In this document: positions 1 to 7,831 of the stretch, piece after piece
Layout: every line of letters starts with the position of its first letter
Numbering within the stretch: the first letter of the stretch is position 1
Assembly (NCBI RefSeq): GCF_045635475.1
Contig: NZ_JBJGXI010000017.1
Coordinates: forward strand, 27,414-91,413
Origin: JBJGXI01 sp045635475
GTDB taxonomy: Bacteria; Bacillota; Bacilli; Bacillales; Amphibacillaceae
Direction of reading: 5' to 3'
DNA: 64,000 bases
Notes under the pieces: generated by a model
Databases searched by the model: none
The model's input: only the letters and a program-made list of their open reading frames with translations
What the model was told of the DNA's origin: nothing
Position numbers and translations under genes: made by a program

Positions 1-585
1 AAGGTCTGCACCTTCTCCACCAGAACGAGCAATAAAGATCACTGCTGTGTCAGAGTATTCTTTTGCTTGTTGCATTCTTTCGTCCGTGTAGAATTCTTCT
101 GGTGCCGGTTCAGGAATTGTCCAATCTTGACCGTTCATTCCAACTATTGGTCTTGTAAGTCCTGTTTCAACATAAGCGTTGTATAGTTCCTCGTTCACCT
201 CTATACCAGAAGCTTCCAGTCCTTGTTTAGGTGACGTTGCAGCTGACGCATCAGATTCACCAGATCCGGTACCACCGTAAATTGGATTAGTAAAACTCCA
301 ACCGAATACGTTTACTTTTGTTCCATCAGCGAAAGGTAAAGCGTTTTCTTCGTTTTGCAAAAGAACAATACCTTCATCTGCAATATTCTCAGCTACTATT
401 GTTGATTCAGCACGAGCTTCTTTTGCTTCGTCACTCGTAATGTCTATTTCTGAAAAATACGCTGTAATAACATCTGAATAGTAATTTAATGCAACGTTTG
501 CTGCGATTGCAATTACTAATAAAGTTCCTAGTATGGAGCCCCACATGATACGGAACTTTTTCTTACTCATCTTCTTCTTACTCAT
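1..585 (-). CDS. Glycoside hydrolase family 3 (beta-glucosidase-like), 5' part only
   Basis: The gene runs off the left edge; 195 codons are present. ATG at 585 is preceded by an AGGAGG ribosome binding site at 593-598; a second ATG lies five codons in. The protein opens with a basic stretch (MSKKKMSKKKFR) and one membrane segment (about residues 12-30), so it is probably membrane-anchored with the enzyme outside. The following ANIADEGIVLLQNEENALPF, then VFGWSFTNPIYGGTGSG, resembles the start of the GH3 C-terminal (alpha/beta sandwich) domain, which in ordinary GH3 enzymes comes second. This suggests the swapped domain order found in some Firmicutes GH3 proteins. It likely releases terminal glucose or xylose from oligosaccharides. 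The catalytic aspartate region is outside the window, so family assignment is good but substrate is unknown. Confidence 0.75.
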   Translation of the reverse strand, partial: MSKKKMSKKKFRIMWGSILGTLLVIAIAANVALNYYSDVITAYFSEIDITSDEAKEARAESTIVAENIADEGIVLLQNEENALPFADGTKVNVFGWSFTNPIYGGTGSGESDASAATSPKQGLEASGIEVNEELYNAYVETGLTRPIVGMNGQDWTIPEPAPEEFYTDERMQQAKEYSDTAVIFIARSGGEGADL

Positions 586-799
586 ATTTTTTCCTCCTAA
601 TAAATTAAATAAAATAGGTTATGACTGCTTACCAACTAATTAACCTGCCCTCCTGTTTCTTGGTTATATACCGCTTTCATTGCTGCATCATGTTTTTTGT
701 ATATGCTTTCATGATTGCAAAATTAAGATTAACCCATCACTAAAAAAATTACTATCAACCAAGAGTTAGGGGGGTAAACTTTTGGTTGAATACACAATA

Positions 800-825
800 A
801 AAAAGCCGTTATCAACGGCTTTTTA
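800..825. terminator. Bidirectional Rho-independent terminator after the LysR gene
   Basis: Perfect hairpin AAAAAGCCGTT-atc-AACGGCTTTTT. It lies 20 bases after the LysR stop and separates that gene from the GH3 gene on the same strand, so the two are independent units. The leader from here to 585 shows no other clear element. Confidence 0.85.
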
Positions 826-845
826 GTGTGATGCTCATTAATTTG

Positions 846-1730
846 TCAATTATTTTCTTTAATAAAATCCTTTACAAAACTTTGAAACAACGAAACGACT
901 TTTGTCTGAACACCTCTTCTTCTCGTTATTAAATATATATTTTGCGGTATTTTTTCCTTCAATCTTATTATCTTTAAATGATCATTATTAATTGCCTCTT
1001 CAACAAAATCTACAGATACAGCTACATATCCACTTACTTCACATAGTCTATGCGCCGTTAATATACTACCAAATTCATGAATAATGTTAGGGGTAAATCC
1101 AAGTTCTAAGCATTTAACCATCAAACTATGCTCTCTGCCCTTTTCAACCGACTTCAGGACCATGGATTCATTTTCCAGTTCTACCAATGAAATTTCATCA
1201 TTTACTGCAAGCGGATGACTATTTGAAACCACTATTACTGCCTCACCGTGTTTAATCAGGTCGAATTCATAGTCCGCTACTTCTCCATCCCCCATAATTA
1301 AGGCTGCGTCAATCTCTTCTTCAAACTCTTTGTCAACTGAATATTCATCTGGAAGTTCTGTTATTTTGATTTGAATATCTGGATGGAGCGCAGAAAAACT
1401 ATATAGCTTATCGACAGGGTATACTAAGGTTGTAGAATACGTTACGACAACATTTAACATACCATTTTGTCCGCTTAGAATACTTATTTCTTTTTTAATA
1501 TCTTCCATAAGATATAAGATATGCCTTGCTCTTGCATGTAGCAACTCACCAGATTCGGTTGCTTCCATACCACGTGAACCTCTGTAGAACAACTCTGTCT
1601 CTAATTCCAGCTCTAATTGCTTTATTGTCTTGCTTATCCCCTGAGGTGTAATAAATAAATCCTTTGCAGCTGCAGTTATACTTTTTTTCTCATAAACCTT
1701 TATGAAATATTCTAATGCTTCTGTATGCAA
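846..1730 (-). CDS. LysR-family transcriptional regulator
   Basis: 294 residues, the usual length for the family. The N-terminal winged helix-turn-helix is plain (ALEYFIKVYEKKSITAAAKD, then TPQGISKTIKQLE, about residues 5-60), followed by the periplasmic-binding-protein-like effector domain from about residue 90 to the end (LNVVVTYSTTLVYPVDKLYSF onward). LysR regulators normally control a neighbouring or divergent gene in response to a small molecule. Here the downstream gene on the same strand is the GH3 glycosidase, beyond a terminator, and nothing is divergent within 800 bases, so the target cannot be named. ATG at 1730 is the natural start because the HTH begins a few residues later. Confidence 0.88.
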   Translation of the reverse strand: MHTEALEYFIKVYEKKSITAAAKDLFITPQGISKTIKQLELELETELFYRGSRGMEATESGELLHARARHILYLMEDIKKEISILSGQNGMLNVVVTYSTTLVYPVDKLYSFSALHPDIQIKITELPDEYSVDKEFEEEIDAALIMGDGEVADYEFDLIKHGEAVIVVSNSHPLAVNDEISLVELENESMVLKSVEKGREHSLMVKCLELGFTPNIIHEFGSILTAHRLCEVSGYVAVSVDFVEEAINNDHLKIIRLKEKIPQNIYLITRRRGVQTKVVSLFQSFVKDFIKENN

Positions 1731-1980
1731 GTTCCTTCATTCCTTATTAATTCATAAAATATTAATGTAAGTATAGCATATTTAATAAACATTCGACGTA
1801 ATTTTTCTTTTCTCGACATTGAGGGATATGGTACATTAAGAACTTGAGTGACTTAACTTATTAGAATTGCAATAACCAATTTTGGTACCGAATACTTATA
1901 ATCTTGTTACACTAAACATATTGCTGGAATAAATTAGTTCCAAACTATATGTTGGTATAGAAGGATGGATAAGGTAATGA

Positions 1981-2089
1981 GAAAAGCGCAGAGCGCCCGC
2001 TTAGAAACGTAGCGACTGGAGCGAATCGATGATGACTTATCGTAGGGTGATTCTTGAAGTCGCGTAGTTTCTGGCACTCGAAGCTAGAC
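1981..2089 (+). repeat. Non-coding repeat family A, short (internally deleted) copy
   Basis: Starts GAAAAGCGCAGAGCGCCCGC and ends CACTCGAAGCTAGAC. It matches 50413-50612 along both arms but lacks about 92 internal bases of that copy: the join is ...GAATCGA/TGATGACTTATCG. The two ends form an imperfect inverted repeat (AGCGCAGAGC against GCTCGGAGCT in the longer copy). I recall the same sequence as a dispersed element in several halotolerant Bacillaceae. No ORF. Confidence 0.8.
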
Positions 2090-2166
2090 AATTGTACAAA
2101 TTTATATGCTTTCTTACCTTATTAAATTGATTTTATTTATATTTTTGAACAAGGGTCTTATCGTAG

Positions 2167-2471
2167 AGTTTGTTGCTTTTTCAATTTCATAATTGAAATA
2201 AAATAAGACGAACCTGGAAGGGTGTTTGTACCCGCTCCGGAAGTCCACTTCGCTACAAACGGGATTGCTCTTTCCGTCAGGTGATTGGAGATCCAGGCAG
2301 TCGACTTCAGCGGGAACAACACGGGCTGAATATCCACTCAGAAGCGTTCTTAGGGACTACGATTACTCATCCCAAAGAAAACTTTTGCTTTTGAGCCGTG
2401 CCATCGGAAAGCGACTGCTTGGAGCCGAAATCACGAGCGTTACGTCGGAGTTTAGGGATTTTATACAATAA
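2167..2471 (+). repeat. GC-rich, non-coding, repeat-like stretch
   Basis: About 300 bases that are visibly richer in G and C than the surroundings. They contain many short phrases of the kind seen in Bacillaceae intergenic repeats (CCGCTCCGGAAGTCCACTTC, GGAAAGCGACTGC, TTACGTCGG near 2440-2449). An 81-codon open frame crosses it but has no ribosome binding site and no recognisable protein. The closing TACGTCG resembles the ends of the elements at 26231 and 29842, but I cannot align the interior with them. Called a repeat remnant by composition and style only. Confidence 0.45.
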
Positions 2472-2538
2472 CAAGAATCTTTTAATAACAGCTTTTAAGT
2501 AACAATGTCATATTCATTCTAAATAGGGGGTTTTATTC

Positions 2539-3642
2539 ATGTATGATTATTTAATCGTTGGCGCCGGGTTATTCGGTTCTGTATTTGCATATGAAGCTAA
2601 AAAGAGAGGTAAAAAATGTCTCGTCATCGATAAAAGAGATCACATTGGTGGTAACATATATACGGAAGAAATTGAAGGAATTAATGTTCATAAATACGGC
2701 GCGCACATTTTTCACACCAATAACAAGAAAATATGGGATTATGTGAACAACTTTGCTGAATTCAACAGATATACGAATTCTCCTATTGCAAATTATAAAG
2801 GGGAACTATACAACCTCCCCTTCAATATGAATACATTTAATAAGTTGTGGGGGGTAACAACTCCAGCTGAAGCAAAACAGAAAATAGAAGAACAAAAACA
2901 GGCGTCTGGGATTAACCAACCTTCCAACTTAGAAGAACAGGCGATTTCTCTTGTTGGAACAGATATTTATGAGAAATTAATTAAAGGCTATACGGAAAAG
3001 CAATGGGGAAGATCGGCAAAAGAATTACCTTCCTTCATTATTAAACGTCTACCTGTTCGCTTTACATATGACAATAATTATTTTAATGACAGATACCAAG
3101 GTATCCCAGTTGGTGGGTACAATGTGATTATTGAAAAAATGCTAGAAGGAACAGATGTCCGGCTCAACGTTGATTTTTTCAAAGAAAGAGAAGCGTTAGA
3201 AAGCTTAGCAAAAAAAGTAGTATTCACTGGCATGATTGATCAATATTACGATTATCAATACGGCGTGTTGGAATACCGTAGCTTACAGTTTGAAACAAAG
3301 GTAATAAAGGATACAGATAACTTCCAAGGAAATGCTGTTGTCAATTACACCGATAAGGAAACACCTTACACACGGGTCATTGAGCATAAGCATTTTGAAT
3401 TCGGTACACAGGATTCAACCGTTATTACTGAAGAATACCCAATGGAATGGAAGCCTGGGGACGAGCCTTATTATCCAATTAATGATGAAAAGAATAACGG
3501 CGTTTATAAGAAATATAAAGATTTAGCTGATAATGAGACAAAAGTTATATTCGGTGGCAGGCTAGCTACTTACAAATACTATGATATGCACCAAGTTATT
3601 GGAGCGGCGTTAGTAACGATTGATAAGGAATTTACTGAATAA
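2539..3642 (+). CDS. glf: UDP-galactopyranose mutase
   Basis: Flavoenzyme that interconverts UDP-galactopyranose and UDP-galactofuranose for cell-surface glycans. 367 residues, the normal length. The FAD-binding Rossmann motif is at the N-terminus (YLIVGAGLFGSVFAYEAKKR, then VIDKRDHIGGN), and the family signatures KYGAHIFHTNN, GYTEKQWGRSAKELP, IPVGGYNVIIEKM and FGGRLATYKYYDMHQVIGAAL follow in order. An AGGGGG ribosome binding site lies just before ATG 2539. It is alone: no glycosyltransferase or capsule genes lie within several kilobases, and a terminator follows, so the galactofuranose-using genes must be elsewhere. Confidence 0.96.
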   Translation: MYDYLIVGAGLFGSVFAYEAKKRGKKCLVIDKRDHIGGNIYTEEIEGINVHKYGAHIFHTNNKKIWDYVNNFAEFNRYTNSPIANYKGELYNLPFNMNTFNKLWGVTTPAEAKQKIEEQKQASGINQPSNLEEQAISLVGTDIYEKLIKGYTEKQWGRSAKELPSFIIKRLPVRFTYDNNYFNDRYQGIPVGGYNVIIEKMLEGTDVRLNVDFFKEREALESLAKKVVFTGMIDQYYDYQYGVLEYRSLQFETKVIKDTDNFQGNAVVNYTDKETPYTRVIEHKHFEFGTQDSTVITEEYPMEWKPGDEPYYPINDEKNNGVYKKYKDLADNETKVIFGGRLATYKYYDMHQVIGAALVTIDKEFTE

Positions 3643-3647
3643 AAGGG

Positions 3648-3677
3648 AAAGAGCTGCGTTAAATTACGCAGCTCTTT
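3648..3677. terminator. Terminator between glf and vmlR (bidirectional)
   Basis: AAAGAGCTGCGT-taaatt-ACGCAGCTCTTT, followed by TTC on the plus strand. It sits between convergent genes and can serve both. Confidence 0.85.
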
Positions 3678-3710
3678 TCAATATAAGGTCCGGTCTTCCT
3701 TTTTAATGCA

Positions 3711-5342
3711 TCACAAAAGTTCATTAATTTTTTTCGACAGCTCCTTAAACTTCTCATCAAGCTCCGTGTAAGCCTGTTCGCCATGTGTCATAAAACTGAG
3801 TTTACCTAACACCTCTTGCCTTTCTGTTTCAAGTTTCAAGCGTAATTCACTTTGGTCATCTGTTTTTTGTGTTTGCCCCTGCCATTGCTTTTTGATGCTA
3901 TTATTCGATATGACGAGCTTGCTCGTTGTTGTTTTTTCCAGAAAATAGCGGTCATGCGATACTACAAGAAGCGTACCCTTATAATTTGCCAGTGTATGCT
4001 CAAGTTGCTCACGTGAAGGCAAATCCAAATGGTTTGTCGGTTCATCCAGAATCAGTACATCCTTCTCTTCAAGGATATAGGCCATTAGTTTGCACTTCAC
4101 ACGCTCACCCATGCTCATGTTGCCAATCGGCTCTGTCCACTGTGACGCAGTAAAACCTAAATGTTTCATTAAATTTTGAACCTTCCCTCTTGCTTCGAAG
4201 GTTTCTTTATAAAAAAGCTGCTCTGGCGTCTTTTCAAGTGGGAGATCAAATACTTCTTGTGTTAAATAGCCAACGTTAGCAGATGGTGACATCCACACAT
4301 CTCCTTGGGCTTGATCTAGTCTAACAAGAATTTTCAATAATGTCGTTTTCCCACTACCATTAGGACCAATAAGACTTACTTTCTCTCCATGTTGGATTGT
4401 AAAGTTGACATTATTAAACAACAATTTACCTTCAAAAGCTTTTGAAACGTTCTTCACTTCCAAGAAACGTTTTCCAACCTTATTACTTGCATTCATTGAA
4501 AATTGAACCGTGTACTCGGCATCTAAAGGTTCTGTTTTTGCTTTTTCAAGCTCTTTTTCAAGACGCTTCTGTTTTGATTTAACTTGAGCATCCATGCGTT
4601 TTGCTTTGACACGATAATGCTCCTTATAGCCATCTTGTTTTGTTGACTGGGCATGCGCTTTTTGTGACCAAGAGGTAAGCTCTTTCATTTGCCCTTCGAT
4701 TTCTTCAACCTTCTTCTGTTGCTTTTCATACTCGCGTTGTTGGGTTAGTCTTTTCAATTCACGGTTTTTCATATAACTCGTATAATTCCCACTGTGTTCG
4801 ATTAGGTTTTTATCTTCAATCGACCATATCTTAGTCGCAACCGCATCTAGGAAATAGCGATCGTGAGAAACTAATATAATTGTTCCGTTATATAGTTTCA
4901 TTTGATCCATAAGAAGCTGTGTACTTTCCGTATCAAGATGATTGGTTGGTTCGTCTAATAATAGCAAATGTGCAAATTTTGCAAAGCCATGTGCCAATCT
5001 AGCTTTCAACTTTTCTCCGCCACTCAAGCGAGAAAAGTCATGACTTGGCACCTTCCATTTTTTCAGAAGTGTGGCTTCTGAAGAAGTTACTTCACCGGGA
5101 GAATAAGCTTCCATTTCTTGTTCAAGCCTTACTACTTTTAAATTATCCTGCAACCATTGAAAATGTCCGCTCGTAGGTATGAGGTCATTGCTAATCAGTT
5201 GCAACAAGGTAGACTTACCTGCACCATTTTTACCAATTACTCCAATAATATCCCCTTGCTGCACACTAGCATTTATTTTTTCAAAAATATTTGTATTATT
5301 GATTTCATAACTAATGTTGTTTAATTTAAATAATTCTTTCAT
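3711..5342 (-). CDS. vmlR: ABC-F antibiotic-resistance (ribosome protection) protein, VmlR type
   Basis: Cytosolic ABC-F ATPase that enters the ribosomal E site and dislodges antibiotics. The sequence closely follows my memory of Bacillus VmlR (resistance to lincosamides, streptogramin A and pleuromutilins). Two ABC cassettes are intact: Walker A GKNGAGKST and GPNGSGKTT, signatures LSGGEKLKARLA and MSMGERVKCKL, Walker B LLLLDEPTNHLD and VLILDEPTNHLD. A long charged linker lies between them (about residues 180-280) and a coiled C-terminus follows. 543 residues. ATG 5342 is preferred over the longer open frame because it has a GAGGGA ribosome binding site and gives the expected N-terminus MKELFKLNNISYEI; the upstream extension is leader RNA holding a terminator. 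Expression is probably drug-induced through the leader. Confidence 0.93.
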   Translation of the reverse strand: MKELFKLNNISYEINNTNIFEKINASVQQGDIIGVIGKNGAGKSTLLQLISNDLIPTSGHFQWLQDNLKVVRLEQEMEAYSPGEVTSSEATLLKKWKVPSHDFSRLSGGEKLKARLAHGFAKFAHLLLLDEPTNHLDTESTQLLMDQMKLYNGTIILVSHDRYFLDAVATKIWSIEDKNLIEHSGNYTSYMKNRELKRLTQQREYEKQQKKVEEIEGQMKELTSWSQKAHAQSTKQDGYKEHYRVKAKRMDAQVKSKQKRLEKELEKAKTEPLDAEYTVQFSMNASNKVGKRFLEVKNVSKAFEGKLLFNNVNFTIQHGEKVSLIGPNGSGKTTLLKILVRLDQAQGDVWMSPSANVGYLTQEVFDLPLEKTPEQLFYKETFEARGKVQNLMKHLGFTASQWTEPIGNMSMGERVKCKLMAYILEEKDVLILDEPTNHLDLPSREQLEHTLANYKGTLLVVSHDRYFLEKTTTSKLVISNNSIKKQWQGQTQKTDDQSELRLKLETERQEVLGKLSFMTHGEQAYTELDEKFKELSKKINELL

Positions 5343-5374
5343 CCAATCTTCCCTCTCTTTAAGGGAGAATAAAA

Positions 5375-5400
5375 AATCCTCCCAATAATTTGGAAGGATT
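5375..5400 (-). terminator. Attenuator terminator in the vmlR leader
   Basis: On the minus strand: AATCCTTCCAA-atta-TTGGGAGGATT followed by TTTTTATT, an 11-bp stem with one G-T pair. It lies 33 bases before the vmlR start codon, between promoter and gene, so it must be bypassed for expression. Confidence 0.9.
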
Positions 5401-5537
5401 AGCCGTACCACTACAATATCAAATAAGCTATTTACGTTGATAGCTCGACAATACACGTATGGAAAAAAGGGCAGACTAATCCTATTTCGTTAGATTTGAA
5501 ATATGCAATTTCAAATATTCCTGAAAATAAGATTAGT

Positions 5538-5555
5538 TTAACATCGTCCACCCAT
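5538..5555 (-). CDS. Leader peptide of vmlR (MGGRC)
   Basis: ATG GGT GGA CGA TGT TAA, with a GAGAGGGTG ribosome binding site directly upstream. The stop codon touches the ACTAATC strand that controls the downstream fold, so a ribosome held on this ORF would cover that strand. Too short to prove; its support is the position and the binding site. Confidence 0.6.
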   Translation of the reverse strand: MGGRC

Positions 5556-5666
5556 CACCCTCTCAAAAAGTATTATATACATTATAGCATAAGAAAGGTG
5601 CGTTTGTCTGTCCTTAATTGGTTATCAAATATACGCTTAAATCTGTCAATGCTTCATAAAAATAAC

Positions 5667-5693
5667 GTCAGCACCACTTCTTTCGGTGCTAAC
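5667..5693 (-). terminator. Terminator of the YhfK-like gene
   Basis: Minus strand GTTAGCACC-gaaagaagt-GGTGCTGAC followed by GTTATTTTTATG. It lies ten bases after the stop of the gene at 5703. Confidence 0.75.
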
Positions 5694-5702
5694 GCAAGTA
5701 AT

Positions 5703-6353
5703 TTATATTGATTTAACTGCCTCATTGAGCGGAGAGGTTCCAGATACTACTTGAAATTCCTTACCAATTGTTGTGTTATTATCTAGACTACCAAAAATAA
5801 CAGCTGCGACATCTTCACGCGGGACCTCTCCACGTTCTACTTCGGTAGCGACTTCCACTTGTCCTGTGCCATCTTCGTTCGTAAGGGCTCCCGGATGAAT
5901 AATTGTATAATCTAAATCAGTCGCTTTTAACCATTCATCTGCATAGTGCTTCGCAGCTACATAAGGTGCGAAGGCAGAAGGTGCAGCTTGTATTGCTTCA
6001 CGGCTCGTATCAAAAGAACTTACCATAATAAATCGTTTTACTTTAGCGAGTTTAGCGGCCTCAATTGTTTTCACTGCACCATCTAGGTCGATTAGAATAG
6101 TCTTATCTTTTCCAGTGTGCGGGCCAGAGCCAGCAGTAAATACAATTGCATTCACGCCATCCGCAGCTTTAGCAATATCTTCAATTCCTTCTTCTAAGTC
6201 CACAACTGCTGTCTCGGCACCTAATTGTTCAAAATAAGACGCTTGCTCTTGTTTGCGAATCATCGCTCGAGCCGTATGATTTTCACTATCTTGAATCAAG
6301 CCAACAAGATGTTTTCCTATTTGTCCATTTGCTCCAACAACAAGAATTTTCAT
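5703..6353 (-). CDS. NAD(P)-binding atypical short-chain dehydrogenase (YhfK/NmrA-like)
   Basis: 216 residues with the Rossmann dinucleotide motif at the very N-terminus (MKILVVGANGQIGKHLV, GxxGxxG). AMIRKQEQASYFEQLGAE and NAIVFTAGSG are typical of the NmrA/YhfK group. The usual SDR catalytic YxxxK is replaced by a YVAAKHYADEWLK segment, consistent with atypical SDRs. These proteins bind NAD(P)H and may act as redox sensors or reductases; the substrate is unknown. ATG 6353 follows an AAGGGG ribosome binding site. It is monocistronic, bounded by its own terminator. Confidence 0.85.
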   Translation of the reverse strand: MKILVVGANGQIGKHLVGLIQDSENHTARAMIRKQEQASYFEQLGAETAVVDLEEGIEDIAKAADGVNAIVFTAGSGPHTGKDKTILIDLDGAVKTIEAAKLAKVKRFIMVSSFDTSREAIQAAPSAFAPYVAAKHYADEWLKATDLDYTIIHPGALTNEDGTGQVEVATEVERGEVPREDVAAVIFGSLDNNTTIGKEFQVVSGTSPLNEAVKSI

Positions 6354-6529
6354 TGTTTCAACCCCTTCTGAATAATTAGACGATCTTTATAAATAATGAA
6401 GTAAGTAATTATCCATTATTTTATATTCCCTATTTTTATGCTGATAATCATGTTTTGTCTTCTACTATCTAGATTCATTTTCAACCGTCTAATTCTGAAT
6501 TAGACAAATCAACTTTTATCCAATACTTT

Positions 6530-6967
6530 TTAATTCTGTTCCTTTTTCCATTCTGTGAATTTGTCAATATCACTTTTCACTTGTCTCATCGTAAAAGCAA
6601 GAACTGCCGCATCGTCCGTGAAGCCTAACCCAGCAAGAAAATCTGGTATCGCATCTACGGGCATTACGAAATAGATAATAGTCCCTACGATCATTACTAG
6701 TGATTTATAGGGAATATTGCGGTAATCACCTTTTACATAAGCTCTGACAAGATCGACCATCGCTAATAAATTCTCCCAAACTTCCTTTACAAAGCCCTTC
6801 TTGGCGTCTTTACTTTCAGCCTTTACTTCGGCATCCTTTATTAAATTTTCGAGCTTCTCTTTATCCTGCAAATACTCCTTGGCTTTTCTATTTGCTTCTT
6901 GTTTTGTTTCATTTAATTTTTCTGCATCGATATTTATATCTTTAGCTTTTTTACGTTTCCAGAACAT
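6530..6967 (-). CDS. YkvA/DUF1232 family protein
   Basis: 145 residues. The N-terminal 60 are charged and helical (KRKKAKDINIDAEKLNETKQ), probably coiled coil. The C-terminal half carries the DUF1232 signature with two hydrophobic stretches (KSLVMIVGTIIYFVMPVDAI, then PDFLAGLGFTDDAAVLAF). The domain is known by sequence only; membrane association is likely. ATG 6967 is preceded by AGGAGG. No functional link to neighbours is visible. Confidence 0.85.
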   Translation of the reverse strand: MFWKRKKAKDINIDAEKLNETKQEANRKAKEYLQDKEKLENLIKDAEVKAESKDAKKGFVKEVWENLLAMVDLVRAYVKGDYRNIPYKSLVMIVGTIIYFVMPVDAIPDFLAGLGFTDDAAVLAFTMRQVKSDIDKFTEWKKEQN

Positions 6968-7003
6968 ATATAGCCTCCTATCTATTTATTCGCGATATAG
7001 GTA

Positions 7004-7041
7004 AAAAGCAGAAGTCCCCCTTTGATGAGGCTTCTGCTTTT
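7004..7041. terminator. Terminator between the cyclophilin and YkvA genes
   Basis: AAAAGCAGAAG ... CTTCTGCTTTT with a 16-base loop. It lies about 100 bases after the stop of the gene at 7139 on the minus strand, and upstream of the YkvA start. Confidence 0.75.
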
Positions 7042-7138
7042 CTAGGATGAAGCTCGTATATTCGCTCCATTTTCTACTCTGTAGAAGTAAAAGTCAATAA
7101 ACACCTATAAACTACTGTGTAACAGTAGCCTGTCCTGT

Positions 7139-7807
7139 TTATTCCACTTTCTCCGGCTCAGGATAGTCGACGCCTTTCGTATCTACTTCTACCGTCTGCA
7201 TTACTTGGTCGTCTTTTGGTTTGTCTGCGTTATTTCGCTCACTTGCTACAATTTCGTCTACGACATCAATTCCTTCGATTACTTTTCCAAAGGCAGCATA
7301 ATCTCCATCAAGGTGAGGGGAATCTGCTACCATGATAAAAAATTGTGATCCCGCTGAATTTGGATCCTGAGAGCGCGCCATCGAAATAACACCACGTTCA
7401 TGAATCAATTCATTCGTAAATCCATTGGAAGAAAATTCTCCTGGAATCGTGTACCCTGGTCCGCCACCACCTGTTCCTTGTGGATCGCCACCTTGGATCA
7501 TGAATCCTGGAATCACACGATGAAATATCACCCCATTGTAGTACTCTTTTTCAACTAGTGAAATAAAATTCGCTACCGTGTTTGGCGCAACATCAGGATA
7601 CAATTCTATCTTGATTTGACTACCATTTTCCATTGTAATCGTAACAATTGGATTTTCTTCTACTGTCGGGTACTCAGCCTTTTCTTTCGGTTCAGCAGCT
7701 TGTTGATTTTGGTCGGTATCTGATTCAGATTCCGTTCCAATGCCACAACCTGCGGCGCCGATTAACAAAATAAATGATAGGACTAACAATATATGTAGGG
7801 CTTTCAT
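7139..7807 (-). CDS. Cyclophilin-type peptidyl-prolyl isomerase, lipoprotein
   Basis: 222 residues. A signal sequence (residues 1-20) ends in the lipobox-like GAAGC, predicting lipid attachment outside the membrane, followed by an acidic linker. The cyclophilin domain spans about residues 50-205, with FHRVIPGFMIQGGDPQGTG, SQFFIMVADSPHLDGDYAAF and GKVIEGIDVVDEI, which include the catalytic Arg and the Gln/Phe pocket residues. It would assist folding of secreted proteins. GGAGG precedes ATG 7807. The gene for a beta-lactamase-fold hydrolase ends 25 bases upstream, so the two may be cotranscribed. The extracellular location contrasts with cytosolic PpiB. Confidence 0.92.
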   Translation of the reverse strand: MKALHILLVLSFILLIGAAGCGIGTESESDTDQNQQAAEPKEKAEYPTVEENPIVTITMENGSQIKIELYPDVAPNTVANFISLVEKEYYNGVIFHRVIPGFMIQGGDPQGTGGGGPGYTIPGEFSSNGFTNELIHERGVISMARSQDPNSAGSQFFIMVADSPHLDGDYAAFGKVIEGIDVVDEIVASERNNADKPKDDQVMQTVEVDTKGVDYPEPEKVE

Positions 7808-7831
7808 AGTAACCTCCGTTTGATATTCATG

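Larger units (their letters stand above)
5375..5606 (-). promoter_or_regulatory. vmlR leader: promoter, uORF and mutually exclusive hairpins
   Basis: Read on the minus strand. A -10-like TATAAT lies near 5583-5588. A five-codon uORF follows (5538-5555). Three complementary segments come next. Segment 1 is ACTAATC (5537-5531), directly after the uORF stop. Segment 2 is AGGATTAGT (5483-5475). Segment 3 is CTAATCCT (5402-5395), which is the 5' arm of the terminator. Segment 1 can pair with 2; segment 2 can pair with 3. When 2 pairs with 3 the terminator at 5375-5400 cannot form. A further palindrome ATTTGAAAT/ATTTCAAAT occupies 5494-5516. Attenuation of vmlR-type genes by a leader is established in Bacillus; this exact fold is my reading. 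Confidence 0.82.

Noticed and set aside
697..711. cre-like sequence upstream of the GH3 gene (TTGTATATGCTTTCA)
   Set aside because: Two mismatches at fixed positions of the CcpA consensus, including the central CG; too weak to claim.
2226..2471. 81-codon open frame on the plus strand
   Set aside because: Lies in a GC-rich repeat-like stretch, has no ribosome binding site and reads as low-information Arg/Ser/Leu sequence.
5343..5456. N-terminal extension of the vmlR reading frame (GTG 5456)
   Set aside because: The region encodes the attenuator hairpin and is absent from VmlR proteins; ATG 5342 has the ribosome binding site.
5496..5711. 71-codon plus-strand frame across the vmlR leader
   Set aside because: Its sequence is explained by the minus-strand leader hairpins and the terminator of the next gene; no ribosome binding site.
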